DNA from: Catonia carolina
Taxonomy: Eukaryota > Arthropoda > Insecta > Hemiptera > Achilidae
Length of the DNA: 64,000 bases
Reading direction: 5' to 3'
Assembly: GCA_035578175.1 (NCBI GenBank)
Contig: JAQMRL010000003.1
Span: 103,032,969-103,096,968 of the forward strand
Below are positions 11,358 through 22,229 of the stretch, one piece after another (the stretch's first letter is position 1; each line of letters starts with the position of its first letter). Under the pieces are notes generated by a model. That model had not been told where the DNA came from, ran no database searches, and worked only from the letters and a program-made list of their open reading frames with translations. The translations under genes were made by a program, and so were the position numbers.

Positions 11358-11722
11358 GGACGCCAAATAAGCTTGCCAGTGTAGCTGCGCGAACAGTTCG
11401 GATTCAGTCAGTAGATTTTGTGTCTAAGTACCGAACTGCCTATTAAATCACAGGCGCTGAACAATGCAAAATTATCATCTATTAGCGACGTTAAAAAAAT
11501 TCAATTGTAAACATAGTATACAACAATTAACGCCTACCACATTCAACATCTTGCGGACTAATGTTTTCAGGTTAGCTGACATATAACATTGCGAGAGCAA
11601 CGTGACTCTAACCACAGCAGGTACAGCACTGACCTGTACCACTTGCTGGGGCAACCGAGAACGCCATTACCAAAATAAACCGTTTGCGCACTTCAGAAAA
11701 CCGGCAAGCTTGTTTGGCGTCC
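11358..11722. mobile_element. GC-richer MITE with about 40-bp inverted ends
   Basis: GGACGCCAAATAAGCTTGCC at the left end is complementary at 19 of 20 positions to GGCAAGCTTGTTTGGCGTCC at the right end. The complementarity continues inward more loosely (GCTGCGCGAACAGTT with AACCGTTTGCGCACTT). The 365-bp interior is clearly richer in G+C than its flanks and has no transposase. I cannot see a convincing target duplication, so the superfamily is open. Confidence 0.75.
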
Positions 11723-12623
11723 GCTCTTCTCCTCTTTGTGAACCAATGAAATTTTGATGATATGCTGTATATAGCTAAACTTATTGGAAAATACATATAA
11801 CAGTTTTGTGTTTGTAACAATATTTGTGCCATAGGGGTTAGGGTCTAGCCTAAAAAGTGTATGCTCTAAAGTTCAGTTTCTTGTCATAGCCTTAAAATCA
11901 TTACAAGTCAAAACCCATTGTAGTTGCTTGCTTTGTAAGTACTTTCTAACAAAAATTTACCTTTTTTAAATTTATTAGTTTATTTTAAATTAAAATTCTC
12001 AGATTCTGAATTTCTATAAACTGTAAGGACAATTTTTTTTTAATTTTTCATATTTATGAATTGTTTTGCTTCAAGATTTGATTCTAATTTTCATAAAATA
12101 TTTTAATAAAACATTTAAAGTAAATTTTCTATTATCATTTTAGTTTTTGTGAATTATTATTCCCTGTTCCTGAGCTATTCAATTTTTATGACAATATTTT
12201 TACATAGTTTTAAAAAATACCTTCTCCCAGTTTGTAGTATGCTATGTATACAAAATGATTTGTTACAATTTCAGGTACTAAAAATGATACAGTACATAAC
12301 AATTTTTCTCCACAATAACTAATTGTAAGTAGCTGTGAATATTTACAACAAATAAAAATTTTATACAAAAATTGTTTTGTTTTATTATTAAAAATCCTTT
12401 TCTTACAAACAATAATTTATTACATTACTTGAATTCTATTAAGTAATTGCTTAATTATTATTCGTTGGGATGATGACTTTGGCAGTCAATATCCTAAAAA
12501 TCATTATTTATCTTGCTGCAGTGGTAGGGGATATCTTCCTATGTTCTTGAAAATATTCAAGAATATAATATTTAGTAAAAGAATGTTATATCAGTGTAGA
12601 TGCTACCTTCTTTACCAATGGAT
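11723..12623. other. AT-rich unique sequence, nothing recognised
   Basis: No repeat family or coding frame recognised. Confidence 0.5.
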
Positions 12624-12635
12624 TAACATCATTAC

Positions 12636-12763
12636 TTTTTTTGTTTAACATCTGACTGTTCTGCAATTACTGCTAATGCAGACGGTGAAGGATGAAATGA
12701 TTTTTTGTAACGTATGAAAATATGCCGTGCCAGAATGGGATTCGAACCCAAGACCACATGATG
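12636..12763 (-). repeat. SINE with H2 head and family B tail, 12-bp target duplication
   Basis: On the minus strand it reads GGTCTTGGGTTCGAATCCCA (B box), GGCACGGCATATTTTCATAC, a shared body, then the family B tail with TCTGCATTAGCAGTAATTGC and a CAGATGTTAAAC end. TAACATCATTAC is duplicated exactly at 12624-12635 and 12764-12775, so the insertion is well bounded and probably young. The tRNA-like head is truncated at its 5' end. Confidence 0.88.
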
Positions 12764-13068
12764 TAACATCATTACGTGAAGTACCATATCTAGATCAGTA
12801 TAAGTGTGACTAAAGAATGCTGATGAGTTTGGCATTTATTTTACATTGAAGTAGAGAATATTGAATTGATATGTCAACAGTAATGCTACAACAGATTATT
12901 TAATCTTTAAACTGATTAGAAGAAATGGGTACTGGCTAAAACATCTTGTGGAAACTTATAGTAGTTGACTGATAACAATGGCCAATTATACTTTATTACA
13001 CTACTGGCCAATTATATTTTATTGCTATATGAGAAAAAATTAAAATAACAGTAGGTACAGTAATTATA

Positions 13069-13137
13069 AAAATATTTAATTCTTCCACCACCCTGTTATA
13101 GCAGATATAACAGGTCTGTGGAAGAATTAAATGTTTT
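13069..13137. repeat. Nested hairpin (20-bp outer, 9-bp inner stem)
   Basis: AAAATATTTAATTCTTCCAC (13069-13088) pairs with 13118-13137 with one mismatch. Inside, CCTGTTATA and TATAACAGG form a second stem around a 5-base loop. Confidence 0.85.
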
Positions 13138-13311
13138 TGAAATTGAATATAAGCTGCAGAATTCATTAAAAAGATTTGTTTATAAATGGTATAGTATTTG
13201 TAATACCAAAGCGAACACACTAGAGACTAATGAAGTAGTTGATAGCATTACTTGACATGGCATAATAATTCTTCCTTCTTTGGAATAATGGTGTTTAAAA
13301 TTAAAAATTGT

Positions 13312-13360
13312 TTCCACATATACCTTGAAATTTAATAGCCAATTTAAGGTATATGTGGAA
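13312..13360. repeat. 20-bp hairpin
   Basis: TTCCACATATACCTTGAAAT (13312-13331) faces ATTTAAGGTATATGTGGAA (13342-13360) with a single-base difference in the stem. The spacer is about 10 bases. Confidence 0.85.
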
Positions 13361-13410
13361 TATATATCTATATTTAAAAAAAAAAAAACAAAACACAGCA
13401 AGACACTTAA

Positions 13411-13770
13411 TTGAAGTTTTACGACACTTTTGCCATCCCCAGTGTGTTATATGGCATTGAATCCTAGATGCATACAAAAAATAGACAGCAAATTCAGGCC
13501 GTTGAAATGAAGTTTCTGTGAAGTGTTTATGAATGTACTGAAAGAGACAGAATTAGAAATGAAGAAGTCGGAAACACATTATTAGTTACAACTTTTGCAC
13601 GACAAAATCAAGCAAAATAAAAAAAGGTGGTGCAGTCACTTGGGAAGAATAACACTAGAAAGAATGCCAGTTGCTTCACTCGATTATAAACTCTTAAGTA
13701 CGAGAGATGTGGGAAGATCGAGGAAGAGATAGGTTACGGAGCAGGTTCTGGAATCCTTGAAGTGTTCACA
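13411..13770 (+). pseudogene. Non-LTR retrotransposon reverse transcriptase, C-terminal relic
   Basis: The plus-strand translation, interrupted by stops, keeps the order PSVLYGIESW, QAVEMKFL, CTERDRIRNEEVG, LGRITLERMP and RDVGRSRKR. This is the conserved region after the RT domain in many insect LINE ORF2 proteins (LYG.E.W, EMKFLR, T..D.IRN, GRR.VGRP). No RT catalytic motif is left and several stops are present, so it is a dead 3' fragment. It appears related to the relic at 27700-28440. Clade is not assigned. Confidence 0.8.
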
Positions 13771-13901
13771 AAACGGTAAACATTTTTTAAAATTCATTAC
13801 TACTTCTTAGTGTTTTTGAAGAAATTTGAGGTGGATGAAATGTTTGATTATTTATTTACTGGTAAATGTATCAGAACCAGTGGTGGGTATTCAAGAGGGG
13901 A

Positions 13902-13972
13902 TGTAGGTGATCTGACATGGACCATAACATAATAAAATTTATTATGTTATGGTCCATGTCAAATCACCTACA
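13902..13972. repeat. 35-bp near-perfect palindrome with a one-base centre
   Basis: The left arm (13902-13936, starting TGTAGGTGATCTGACATGG) pairs with the right arm (13938-13972) with one mismatch. It lies directly before another palindrome at 13973-13999. Confidence 0.92.
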
Positions 13973-13999
13973 TAAATGCTACATTTAATGTAGCATTTA
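13973..13999. repeat. 13-bp perfect palindrome
   Basis: TAAATGCTACATT and AATGTAGCATTTA flank a single T. Confidence 0.9.
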
Positions 14000-14100
14000 T
14001 TAATACATAACACAATCCTGTGTTTTATACATATTCACTCCTGAAGAATTTTGTTGGGTAAGAATGATTTGGTCTACAGGTGCGATCCACAACTTCCAAC

Positions 14101-14443
14101 CAGAGGCGGATCTAGGGGGGGGCTATTGGGGCTATCACCCCCCCCCCAAAGCCCGGCTTTTTTTTTTTTTTTTGCTAAAAACTTTTTATAATTATTACCG
14201 ATAATATAGTTTTTCAACTTTTTTTACTCGATTGAGTCAAATGGATTTTACGGATACAAACTAAAAAACTTAAGTTTCGAATTTGCTAACTTGGGTTCAT
14301 TTACTCCTCTATTCAAACTAATTCTTAAGAATCTTATAGAATTCTATTTGAACAAAAAGAACAATGAAATACAAGAATATGAAATGGGGGGGGGTCAAGT
14401 CTCAATAGCCCCCCCCCAAATTTGGCTTCTAGATCCGCCCTTG
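14101..14443. mobile_element. hAT-type MITE with perfect 8-bp target duplication
   Basis: The ends are CAGAGGCGGATCTAG and the inverted CTAGATCCGCCCTTG (CAAGGGCGGATCTAG when complemented). CTTCCAAC is duplicated exactly at 14093-14100 and 14444-14451. CA..TG ends with an 8-bp duplication are the hAT hallmark. Runs of G and C lie just inside both ends. The 343-bp element encodes no transposase. Confidence 0.9.
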
Positions 14444-14451
14444 CTTCCAAC

Positions 14452-14891
14452 TGGGTATTATTCTTTCCTTTACGAAAGGTGATATGGCTCATGCATTGAG
14501 CAGTACAGAGCCAACACTGCAGTCAGTCAAGTTGGAATATCACAGGATTTGCATTATAACAATGGCAAAAACTATTTCTGAAATCGTAGATCCAACACCA
14601 AGCTGGAAACTGGTGTACTATTTTAAATTTAAGTATTTTTCTCATTATTGATCACACTTACTTTAATATTTTACTTATTTGATTATAAAAAATATTTGGT
14701 ATTTTACATTTCACATTTGCATGATGCAAGCAGGGGTTATGGGTATGATTTGTTTGTAAAATAAATGGGGAAGTTTATTCTACGAGAGGTTAACCATTGT
14801 GTGGATTCACCCTCTTTCACTGGTCAGTGAGATAAACAATATTAGGATTAAATGTCATTTTTGTTTATAAAACCTTAGTAAATTCAAAATC
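14452..14891. other. AT-rich unique sequence, nothing recognised
   Basis: No repeat family or coding signal was recognised between the hAT MITE and the next SINE. Confidence 0.5.
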
Positions 14892-15020
14892 ACCCCACCA
14901 GGTTGTCTAGTGATAATCATAACTGCGAATCAGCTGTTTAACAGCTGATTTTCAGAGATGAAAGGTCATAACCAAATATGAAGAAAAGTCACTTGTATGC
15001 AGATTTGAATACTAGACCTG
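14892..15020 (+). repeat. SINE, family C, 3'-truncated
   Basis: CCCCACCAGGTTGTCTAGTG, the palindromic arm CAGCTGTTTAACAGCTG and GCAGATTTGAATACTAGACC are present. The rest of the body is missing. Confidence 0.75.
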
Positions 15021-15668
15021 TTTAGAGGAGAAAATTTAAAAAACCTGAAGAATTGTTTTATGTAAGGTACTTATATATTTTTCACATAAAATGTGATTTA
15101 TCTAATTCTATATATATTTAAAGTCATAAATTCTTTAGAATTTTTAAATTTACTTTAAAAATTTAATAGATATTTGAAGTCTTGCGTACCTGATGTTATA
15201 AGTACAAACTGCAGATATGTATTAATGAAAACTCCGACATATTAAAAATAAATATAATTTGTTTCATAATAGGAAGGGCTTGAAACTGTTTTAGAGGTAA
15301 GTATGTGATCTATGTAATGGACAATGGAAAGAATCAGCTGGATATAAAGTGCATATTCCTGACAAAATAAATATTTTCCTAATTGTAATGGGTAAATCTT
15401 AAAAGTTACGTATGCAGTGTATTTATGTGAATAATGAATTTAATGAAATATTCTAGTTTCTCACAAACTGTTTTAAGTTTTCCATAAAACAAAAATAAAA
15501 GAATTTTGACTATTTAAAAAAAAATAGAATTTTGACAAGTTGTTGCATGGAGAACATAAGAAAGAAATTCATAGAAAATGTAATAACCAAATACAGATTT
15601 TTTAAACAAGAAACTAAGGAATTGAAGCATTAAAAATGTTTACTTATTTTTATGGCATATATTTAATT
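15021..15668. other. AT-rich unique sequence, nothing recognised
   Basis: No repeat family or coding signal recognised. Confidence 0.5.
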
Positions 15669-16410
15669 AAACCCATTGGGTTGGTCTACAGGTAAAGTCG
15701 TTGCCCCCTGGTCAGCTGTTTAATATCTGATTTTTGGAGACGACGGTTCCTGGTTCAAATCCTAGTAAAGGTAGTTGCTTTAATGTTGTTGTTTATGTCA
15801 ACAGCCGAAAGGCTGGTTTGAACCTCTAGAGGTTTTACTAAGTAAAAACGAGGATTGAGGTGGTTTACTATTGCCTTCCTCTCTGAGGTGAAAGAGTATG
15901 CTTATCAGGATGCCAGGCCCTCTAAAATGTACCTACTTTCCACCCTGCAAATGACACCTTCACTGCATTCACAACAGAGTCTGGCTGTATAGTGAAATTC
16001 ATTACTCTCAGAGGAGATAAATCGAGACTAGTGTCTTTTACACCTCTACCTCTTCTTTTCTTAAATAGTTCTGTCATATAATTGGCTGACTATGTGATAA
16101 AAAACAGAACTATTTTTTGTAGCCCTGGAACCAACAGATCGAGTGCAATTAATTTAACACTCCACCTGCCCATTTTGGGTGTAGTTACTTTAATATAGAT
16201 GTGAATACTTGATAGTGGTTAACAATGTATTTTGATGGTTGGGGTTCTATTAACCATACTCTCTCAGGAATTGTCGGCCTGAGTCTCTAAAAGACTACAA
16301 CACATTCTTACACTTCATACAATAATAATCATCCTCATCTCATTGGGTCGAAAGGTTGCTTCTTGTTCTAAATGGAACAGATTGCAACCAGCACACATCA
16401 GGGATAAATA
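15669..16410 (+). repeat. SINE, family C, interrupted by a full SINE D
   Basis: AACCCATTGGGTTGGTCTAC, the B box GGTTCAAATCCTAGTAAAGG and then, after the insertion, AGATGTGAATACTTGATAG, AACCATACTCTCTCAGGAAT and GATTGCAACCAGCACACATC. The two halves are separated by a family D element at 15785-16180. Confidence 0.85.
15785..16180 (+). repeat. SINE-like family D, full copy nested in SINE C, 14-bp target duplication
   Basis: It runs from GTTGTTTATGTCAACAGCCG to CCACCTGCCCATTTTGGGT, 396 bp. The host sequence GTAGTTGCTTTAAT (15771-15784) recurs as GTAGTTACTTTAAT (16181-16194), a 14-bp duplication with one difference. The duplication length fits LINE-driven retroposition. GGTTTGAACCTC near the 5' end resembles a B box. 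This is the best reference copy of family D in the window. Confidence 0.9.
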
Positions 16411-18458
16411 ATATATAAATATATATATTTGATTACAACAAAAAATTTTAACTTTTAGGCCAACATCCTTTGTGTTTCCTCTTACAAATGAGTCCTAAAC
16501 CTAGCTTTTGATTACAGAATCGCAAAACTCTTTAGCGTTTTTTTGACTGGTGTTTTTGTATTTCCTTTCTGGTGTCTTTCTTATAGTTTTTACTTCCATT
16601 AAAGGAAAGTTGGATTCTTTTGTAGGATTTCTAAAATTTTTAAATTGAATGTTTTTTTGGTTGTTGGAAATAATCTAAGAATATTTTAGTATTGTTATTG
16701 TGTAACATAGAAGTTATTGAAAATTTTTTGGATGTTTTTGCAGTTTGTGAGTAGCCTATATTCTGTGAGTAACCTCTTTGTTACATATTATCTCCTTTCT
16801 GAATACCAACAATAATATTTCTGAACATCCAATAAATAATGTTAGGTTAGTTAATGAAAAGTCTATTGCCTGATACAATTTAACATTGATTCAGGAGTAG
16901 GTAATAATACTTTAATATTAAAGAGGAATCTATAAATCATGAATTACATTTTGCATGAAAACCTAGTTTTATTCATTCATAAACTAAACTTAGGATAAAC
17001 TTACTGGTTGAGATTATGTCATTCTGTTTGAAATATGAAATGTATGTACAGATATTTGTAGCCTGACTGCAGATATAATGCATGAGTACGCTGTGTAAAC
17101 ATTCACCACGCACAAAAATACATAAACAAGTAGGCAAGGAGGTTTATTTATATGGTGGTGTGATTTTACTGTGTTATAGTTGGTAGAATCTGTGTCGGTA
17201 ATGATTTGATTTAGGGGTTAACGTAAACACTGCACTCTAGTGACAAGTTTCAGAACTACGTGAATACAATGCTTTAAACAGTCTGCATAACGAAAGTAGT
17301 CCGATAAATATTTTCAAAACGTTTCTGCTACTACAGGACAGTTGAATCAATTTTATTACTATTTTATCAGTTCAATAAAAACTGTTATAATAAAACAGAC
17401 TACAACAGTCTGTTCGTTTGCCATGAATTAAAAAATAAAAACTATAGCTCGTATTCTGTAGAGATATGTTGGTACAATATTACTTTGTAAGTTTTTTATG
17501 GAGGTTAATAACAAGCAGGTTATAAAAAATTCAGAGTTTTGCACGTTTTGGAATTGATGAATTAGTAAAGTAGAAAAAAATCTGGAATTCTGTACGTTTT
17601 AAATTTTAAATAATTAATGTACAGCTGTGGAAGTTTCATTAATGTCTATTAATAATATTGTTAATATTCTCTTTAGTTCTTTTCCAGTAATTTTACAATT
17701 TAAAATCCATCATTCTATTTCGATTTATTTTATATTTATCAACAAACATGTGATTTATCTTCCTATAGAAATTTTTAGAAAATAATGTTATTTAATGTTT
17801 ATTGTTTTGAGTAAATTTTCATAATTAAACTATAATTAAATATTTCGTAGGAGCTCTGTTTTGAGGTGATCTTTTAGAAATTACAAGACATTTTTAAAAC
17901 AAAACAGAAATTTACATGAATGTTGTATAATTACCTCTTTCAGAAGTTTTTTTTTGTTTTTTATTAATACTTTCTGGTTTTTAATAATTTGAGGCAACTT
18001 ATAGAGTTTTCACATTGTTGATTCTGAAATTTCCAACTTGAAAATAGGCTGCCTTTTCCAGTAGGCCTATACCTGAAACAGAGCAAAGTAAATTTAAATA
18101 AATTCACCAAATTAAATAAAGGTTTTATACATGTATTAATTTGCCTTACCGTCAACCCCTTAGTCCAAAAGTTATTTATTAAAAAAATTCGCTACTGTAG
18201 GTTTAAGTAGGTAAGTAACCGGTTAGTAAAACATGAAATTCAAAATTTGTCTTCAAATATTTTATTTCATTTGAAGATCAATTTTCTATGAAGTCTAATA
18301 CATTTACAGTGAGATCGTAAAATTTTTAACCCGATTTACAACAATTTCTGAGCTGCAGCATCCGATGTACGAATACAATTAACCTAGAGTGCCTGAAACC
18401 TAATTACCTTTACTGTAAAAAATTTCACTTTTTTTTAAGTGTAACAAGATGCACATAA
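16411..18458. other. Long AT-rich stretch without recognised features
   Basis: Two kilobases with no family seen elsewhere in the window, no coding frame of interest and only one TAGGCCTA octamer (18062). This is one of the longest apparently unique stretches here. Confidence 0.5.
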
Positions 18459-18459
18459 G

Positions 18460-18632
18460 GCCTCCTTCGTAGCTTAGTGGGTAGCCTATGACGCGGAGGT
18501 TCCGATTTCGATCCCCGGGTAGGGTTTAGAAATTTTCACCATTCAAAACCCACTGTTCTAGTTATAGGCTATAATCCACTGTAGTCGCTGATAACCAGGC
18601 TGTTTATGCGACTTTAAATAAACTAAAGAAAA
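18460..18632 (+). repeat. SINE, family E, reference copy
   Basis: The head CCTCCTTCGTAGCTTAGTGG is tRNA-like (A box), followed by the B-box-like GATTTCGATCCCCGGG. The body is ACCATTCAAAACCCACTG and the tail GTAGTCGCTGATAACCAGGC then GCGACTTTAAATAAACTAAA. It has the layout of a tRNA-derived SINE about 170 bp long. Confidence 0.82.
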
Positions 18633-19320
18633 AATTTAATAATTTATGCAGGGACGTAAATCGATTTTACCATCGATGTAGCATGTGTTTTTACATAAAT
18701 ATAAGGCCTATATTTTATTGTTTGTTAACAATTGCAATTAAAGAGAACAATTCTAAGACAATAGACGTATCCGTGTGTATAGATTCAATGAACTTAAAGA
18801 GTAAAGTTCAGTATCATTTACATTGTCGAAAATTTATTAATACTGTACTTAAAATAAAGGTCTTAATATAATATTATTGTTTAGGAACGAGACGGTGTGA
18901 TCAGTTTAGAGGTTATGTGAACAATATGAATGTGGGATGTGTTTAATCACATTAACAGGAAATAATGCTTTTCTATTAGTAAAAAATTTAGTCGAATTAT
19001 TTCAGTGACCTGAAGACTGACTAAAGCACAATAGGGTTTGTCTGTCTATATGTCTGTAGAAGAAATATTGTTTATTTTTACCTGTCTTTCACCTGTAACA
19101 ACTGAATGATAAATTTCTGTTACGAAAAAGCAGAGGGGGTTGTGACGTAACAAGGGAATGACCAATAGGATTCTAGAATTAACTTACACCCTAAACACTA
19201 TTTGTACCATTTTAACTTAGATATTTTTGGGATAACATGTCTATTAGAAAAGGTAAGGTCCGTTGTCAAGAATCAAATCTAAAAGCTGAGTAATACTGAA
19301 TGGTAACCATAGCAACAGGG
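18633..19320. other. AT-rich unique sequence, nothing recognised
   Basis: No repeat family or coding signal recognised. Confidence 0.5.
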
Positions 19321-19605
19321 TCCATGAAGCCATCTTGGATTCTGAGGAGCTCCCCCTCCCACGCTACCACGTTGAGTGGCGATGGACCCTCCCGCTGATC
19401 AATACGCCGACTATGTTGCCAAGTCGTGCATTTGTCCCTCAGAGGCGGGCAGTAAACTTCGTCCGTATCACTCCGGTACTGAATCGCGGGTTTCCCAATC
19501 CCACTCCATCCCAGCTTCCCATGTGCACTTAACTGGGTCACTTCAGGTGGTTAGCATCTCCAAGGGAATGCCTGGAACTCGGCCCAAGATTTCAGGCATT
19601 CATTT
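19321..19605. other. GC- and CpG-rich island of unknown nature
   Basis: About 285 bases stand out sharply from AT-rich flanks, with many CpG steps (for example ACGCTACCACGTTGAGTGGC and CCGGTACTGAATCGCGGG). Overlapping frames of 60-90 codons are open on both strands here, as GC-rich DNA gives by chance. I recognise no protein family in any of them. It could be an exon, a promoter island or part of an unrecognised repeat. No splice pair can be argued for. Confidence 0.5.
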
Positions 19606-21252
19606 CTAGTACAAATATATATTTTATCTCTTGTATACTTTACGTAATTCGTTTATTATGTTCCTTTTTTATTGCGAAGCACGTGGAATTTAATAAATTA
19701 ATTTTACTTTTATCGTAACCAAACTAAATTAATTTTTTTTCATAATATTAGAAATCTATTTTCGTTTACGATTGAAATTATCAGTAAAGAGAATTTTCAT
19801 TTAAAATTGAAATAAAGATATTTAATTACTACATACATATAGGCCTATACATTTTACACTTTACACATTACATACGTACATAATACATTTTATACATTAT
19901 GTATACATTTGATACATTTTATTACCTTATTCATAAAAATTTAAAAAATTTAAGCATTGGCATTTCTATGATCAAGATTTTAAACCCAAATGGAATTTTT
20001 TCAACTTATTTCTTCTACCTTAAGTTATATAACCTTCTTTCACTCATCAACTGAAATTTTTGGCCAGCTGGAAAATTCTATTCGCCTGTGTTAGTATTTC
20101 ACATTTAAAAAGAAAACAGCATTTTCACCGGATGTAGCGAAAATATCTTTAAAGGTTTTTTGAAAAATTTAAACCTAGGGTTAAAATTGTGGCCACGTTT
20201 AATTAAGAAATGTTTTCTCTCGGATGTTTTTGCAGCTTAACAGATTTTCTAAAGGTAAAATTAAGAAAGGATGTTCATTATCAACAAAAAATAAAATAAA
20301 ACAATGTACAGCTTTCTCCGAAGTATAACGCTATTTTTTTGAAAATATCAGGAAGAAATAGCTCAACGACGTCATAAGAAACAGCAAAAGTAAAGATTTA
20401 AAAGGGATTTTTATTTTTATCTGTTTTTCATTTTAAATTTAAGTAATTTAAAAACGTGGGGTTTACACGAATACCCGTCTGTATATGCGGTTTGACCAAT
20501 AGTCCATTGTTAATTCTAGTAATTAGGTCCACTTTAATTCTCCTAAAACTTGAAACTTTTTAATCCTTCAGGATTTTAAATTTGTCAAATTGCTCCAAAT
20601 TTAACAAAAATTTATACCTGCTTGTGAAAACCTTTATAAAAATAATATATAACTATTATGTTTTCTCTCAAAAACATTTAGAAGAATTTTGTTGAATTCT
20701 TTTCATGTTGAATTTGCTTCTTTTTGAAATCACTCGGAGTGAATGAAATTCATGCAAGAAGTATCCGCAAGGAAGATATTTATTTCCTAGGTAAAAGTTT
20801 TCAAGATGATTTTAAAAGGAAAATATGTAAAAAAATATTAATTTTTGTGTTAAAATGTTTCTGTGATATTAGCAGAATTATACAATTAAAAAGAACTCCT
20901 CATTGAAATCGGATAATTTATTTCAGAGCCAGTCTGAAATTAATTAACCTAAGTAAAGAAAAATAATCGTGTAATATTGCTTCATAATTGGAAGCTGAAT
21001 ACCGAAGTAAATCTAGTGTCTACCGATCTCAATTAATTTAAGAATTACAAAATATTTCGGCTGTCCGGCAGTGATAAGTCAAAATTTTAATTTAAAAAAT
21101 TAAATTAAATTACTAAAAAAATGTATAATTTATTTACCACCTCCGTCTCTTTGTCGGTTTTTAAGTTGAATGTCTCTGGTTTATATCTTGGTAATTGTCG
21201 TTACATAACCTTGCATAGGCCTGTTAGGTTAGCAATTGCTGCTATTAAAAAA
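19606..21252. other. AT-rich sequence with a TACAT-rich degenerate repeat at its start
   Basis: 19826-19925 is a degenerate run of TACATA/TACATTT units with a TAGGCCTA inside it (19850). The rest shows no recognised family. Confidence 0.5.
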
Positions 21253-22040
21253 AATCTGGTGTGAAACACTCATACGACTTTCTCTTGCCAATGCAAATAA
21301 TGAACAATATAACCTAACATTAGTAATAAAACATTAGAAATAAACAAAAAACTAACCTCAAAAAACATAACCTTATTTTAATCATGAGTGAAAGACGCAA
21401 AATGAAAATCAATCTCAGTTTGGCTTAAAAATACGGAATAAGCTATCACTCTTTCACGCTAAACTAGGCTCTGTAGAGAAAAATGCTCATTATGAAAATT
21501 GTAGATCTTATAATTTCCTACAAATTTGATTATATTAGCCTACAATTTTATCGTAAAATCCATACAAAGGCTGAAATCTTTACAAAACCTTTTTTTACAC
21601 GTTTTTGTGAGAAAAAACAGAAAATCGCTAATTACTGCTGACTAAGCGTCCTACACAAAATGTTTGAAATAAAAGTTGTAAGGTTTTAAATTGTTTACAA
21701 CTTTTATTATACACATTTTTGCGCTTAAATGCATATTAAAGCCCCAATCTAAAAAAAAATCATTTTTTCTACGAAAGCACAGTCTCCCCAAGAATTTCAG
21801 CAGACATGGCACCTACCTTATCTTAAAGAGCATAAAAAGTGTAGTAAGTGAGGCGATTTTTTAAAATAATCGTAGGAGCCGTTTTTGAGAAAATCGCAAA
21901 AAAGTGAAAAATTACACGAAAAACTACTACTTCCGGTTGACCGATTTTGATGAAAATGTTCGTGTCGGGTCCGGTTGTAGTATCTAACTTAAGTTTCAAG
22001 TTTTAAGTTCGTATCATGTTTAGTTCATGAGATATTCTGT

Positions 22041-22093
<53 letters not shown>

Positions 22094-22229
22094 GATCAAT
22101 TGCTGAAAAGATATTTTTTGGGTTCAGGGGGTCTGAAAACGTGTAGATCCGGTGAAAACTTGATTTCGAAATACGACATGGAAACAATACTTTCCTTCCT
22201 ATATTCATGTAGGCAAGAGAAAGTAAAAA
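21253..22229 (-). mobile_element. Family A element (Helentron/HINE-like), copy 1, full length
   Basis: In minus orientation the 5' end is TACTTTCTCTTGCC (near 22225). Inside lie TTTTCACCGGATCTACACG, a (CA)n tract at 22043-22088, CGACACGAACATTTTCATCA, GTCAACCGGAAGTAGTAG and two related tandem units. The 3' end carries the inverted TTGGCAAGAGAAAGTCG, a GTGTGA-type hairpin and CCAGATTTTT. It is about 980 bp with no open frame. Subterminal inverted repeats, a 3' hairpin, a microsatellite and central repeats are known features of Helentron-associated elements; the assignment is inference. Confidence 0.85.
22043..22088. repeat. (AC)n microsatellite inside family A copy 1
   Basis: An uninterrupted AC run of about 46 bases, at the same internal position as the CA/GT tracts of other family A copies. 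Confidence 0.95.

Noticed and set aside
11900..11945. Possible SINE E remnant (GTCAAAACCCATTGTAGTTG)
   Set aside because: Only about 20 bases resemble the family body, with no head or tail, so chance cannot be excluded.
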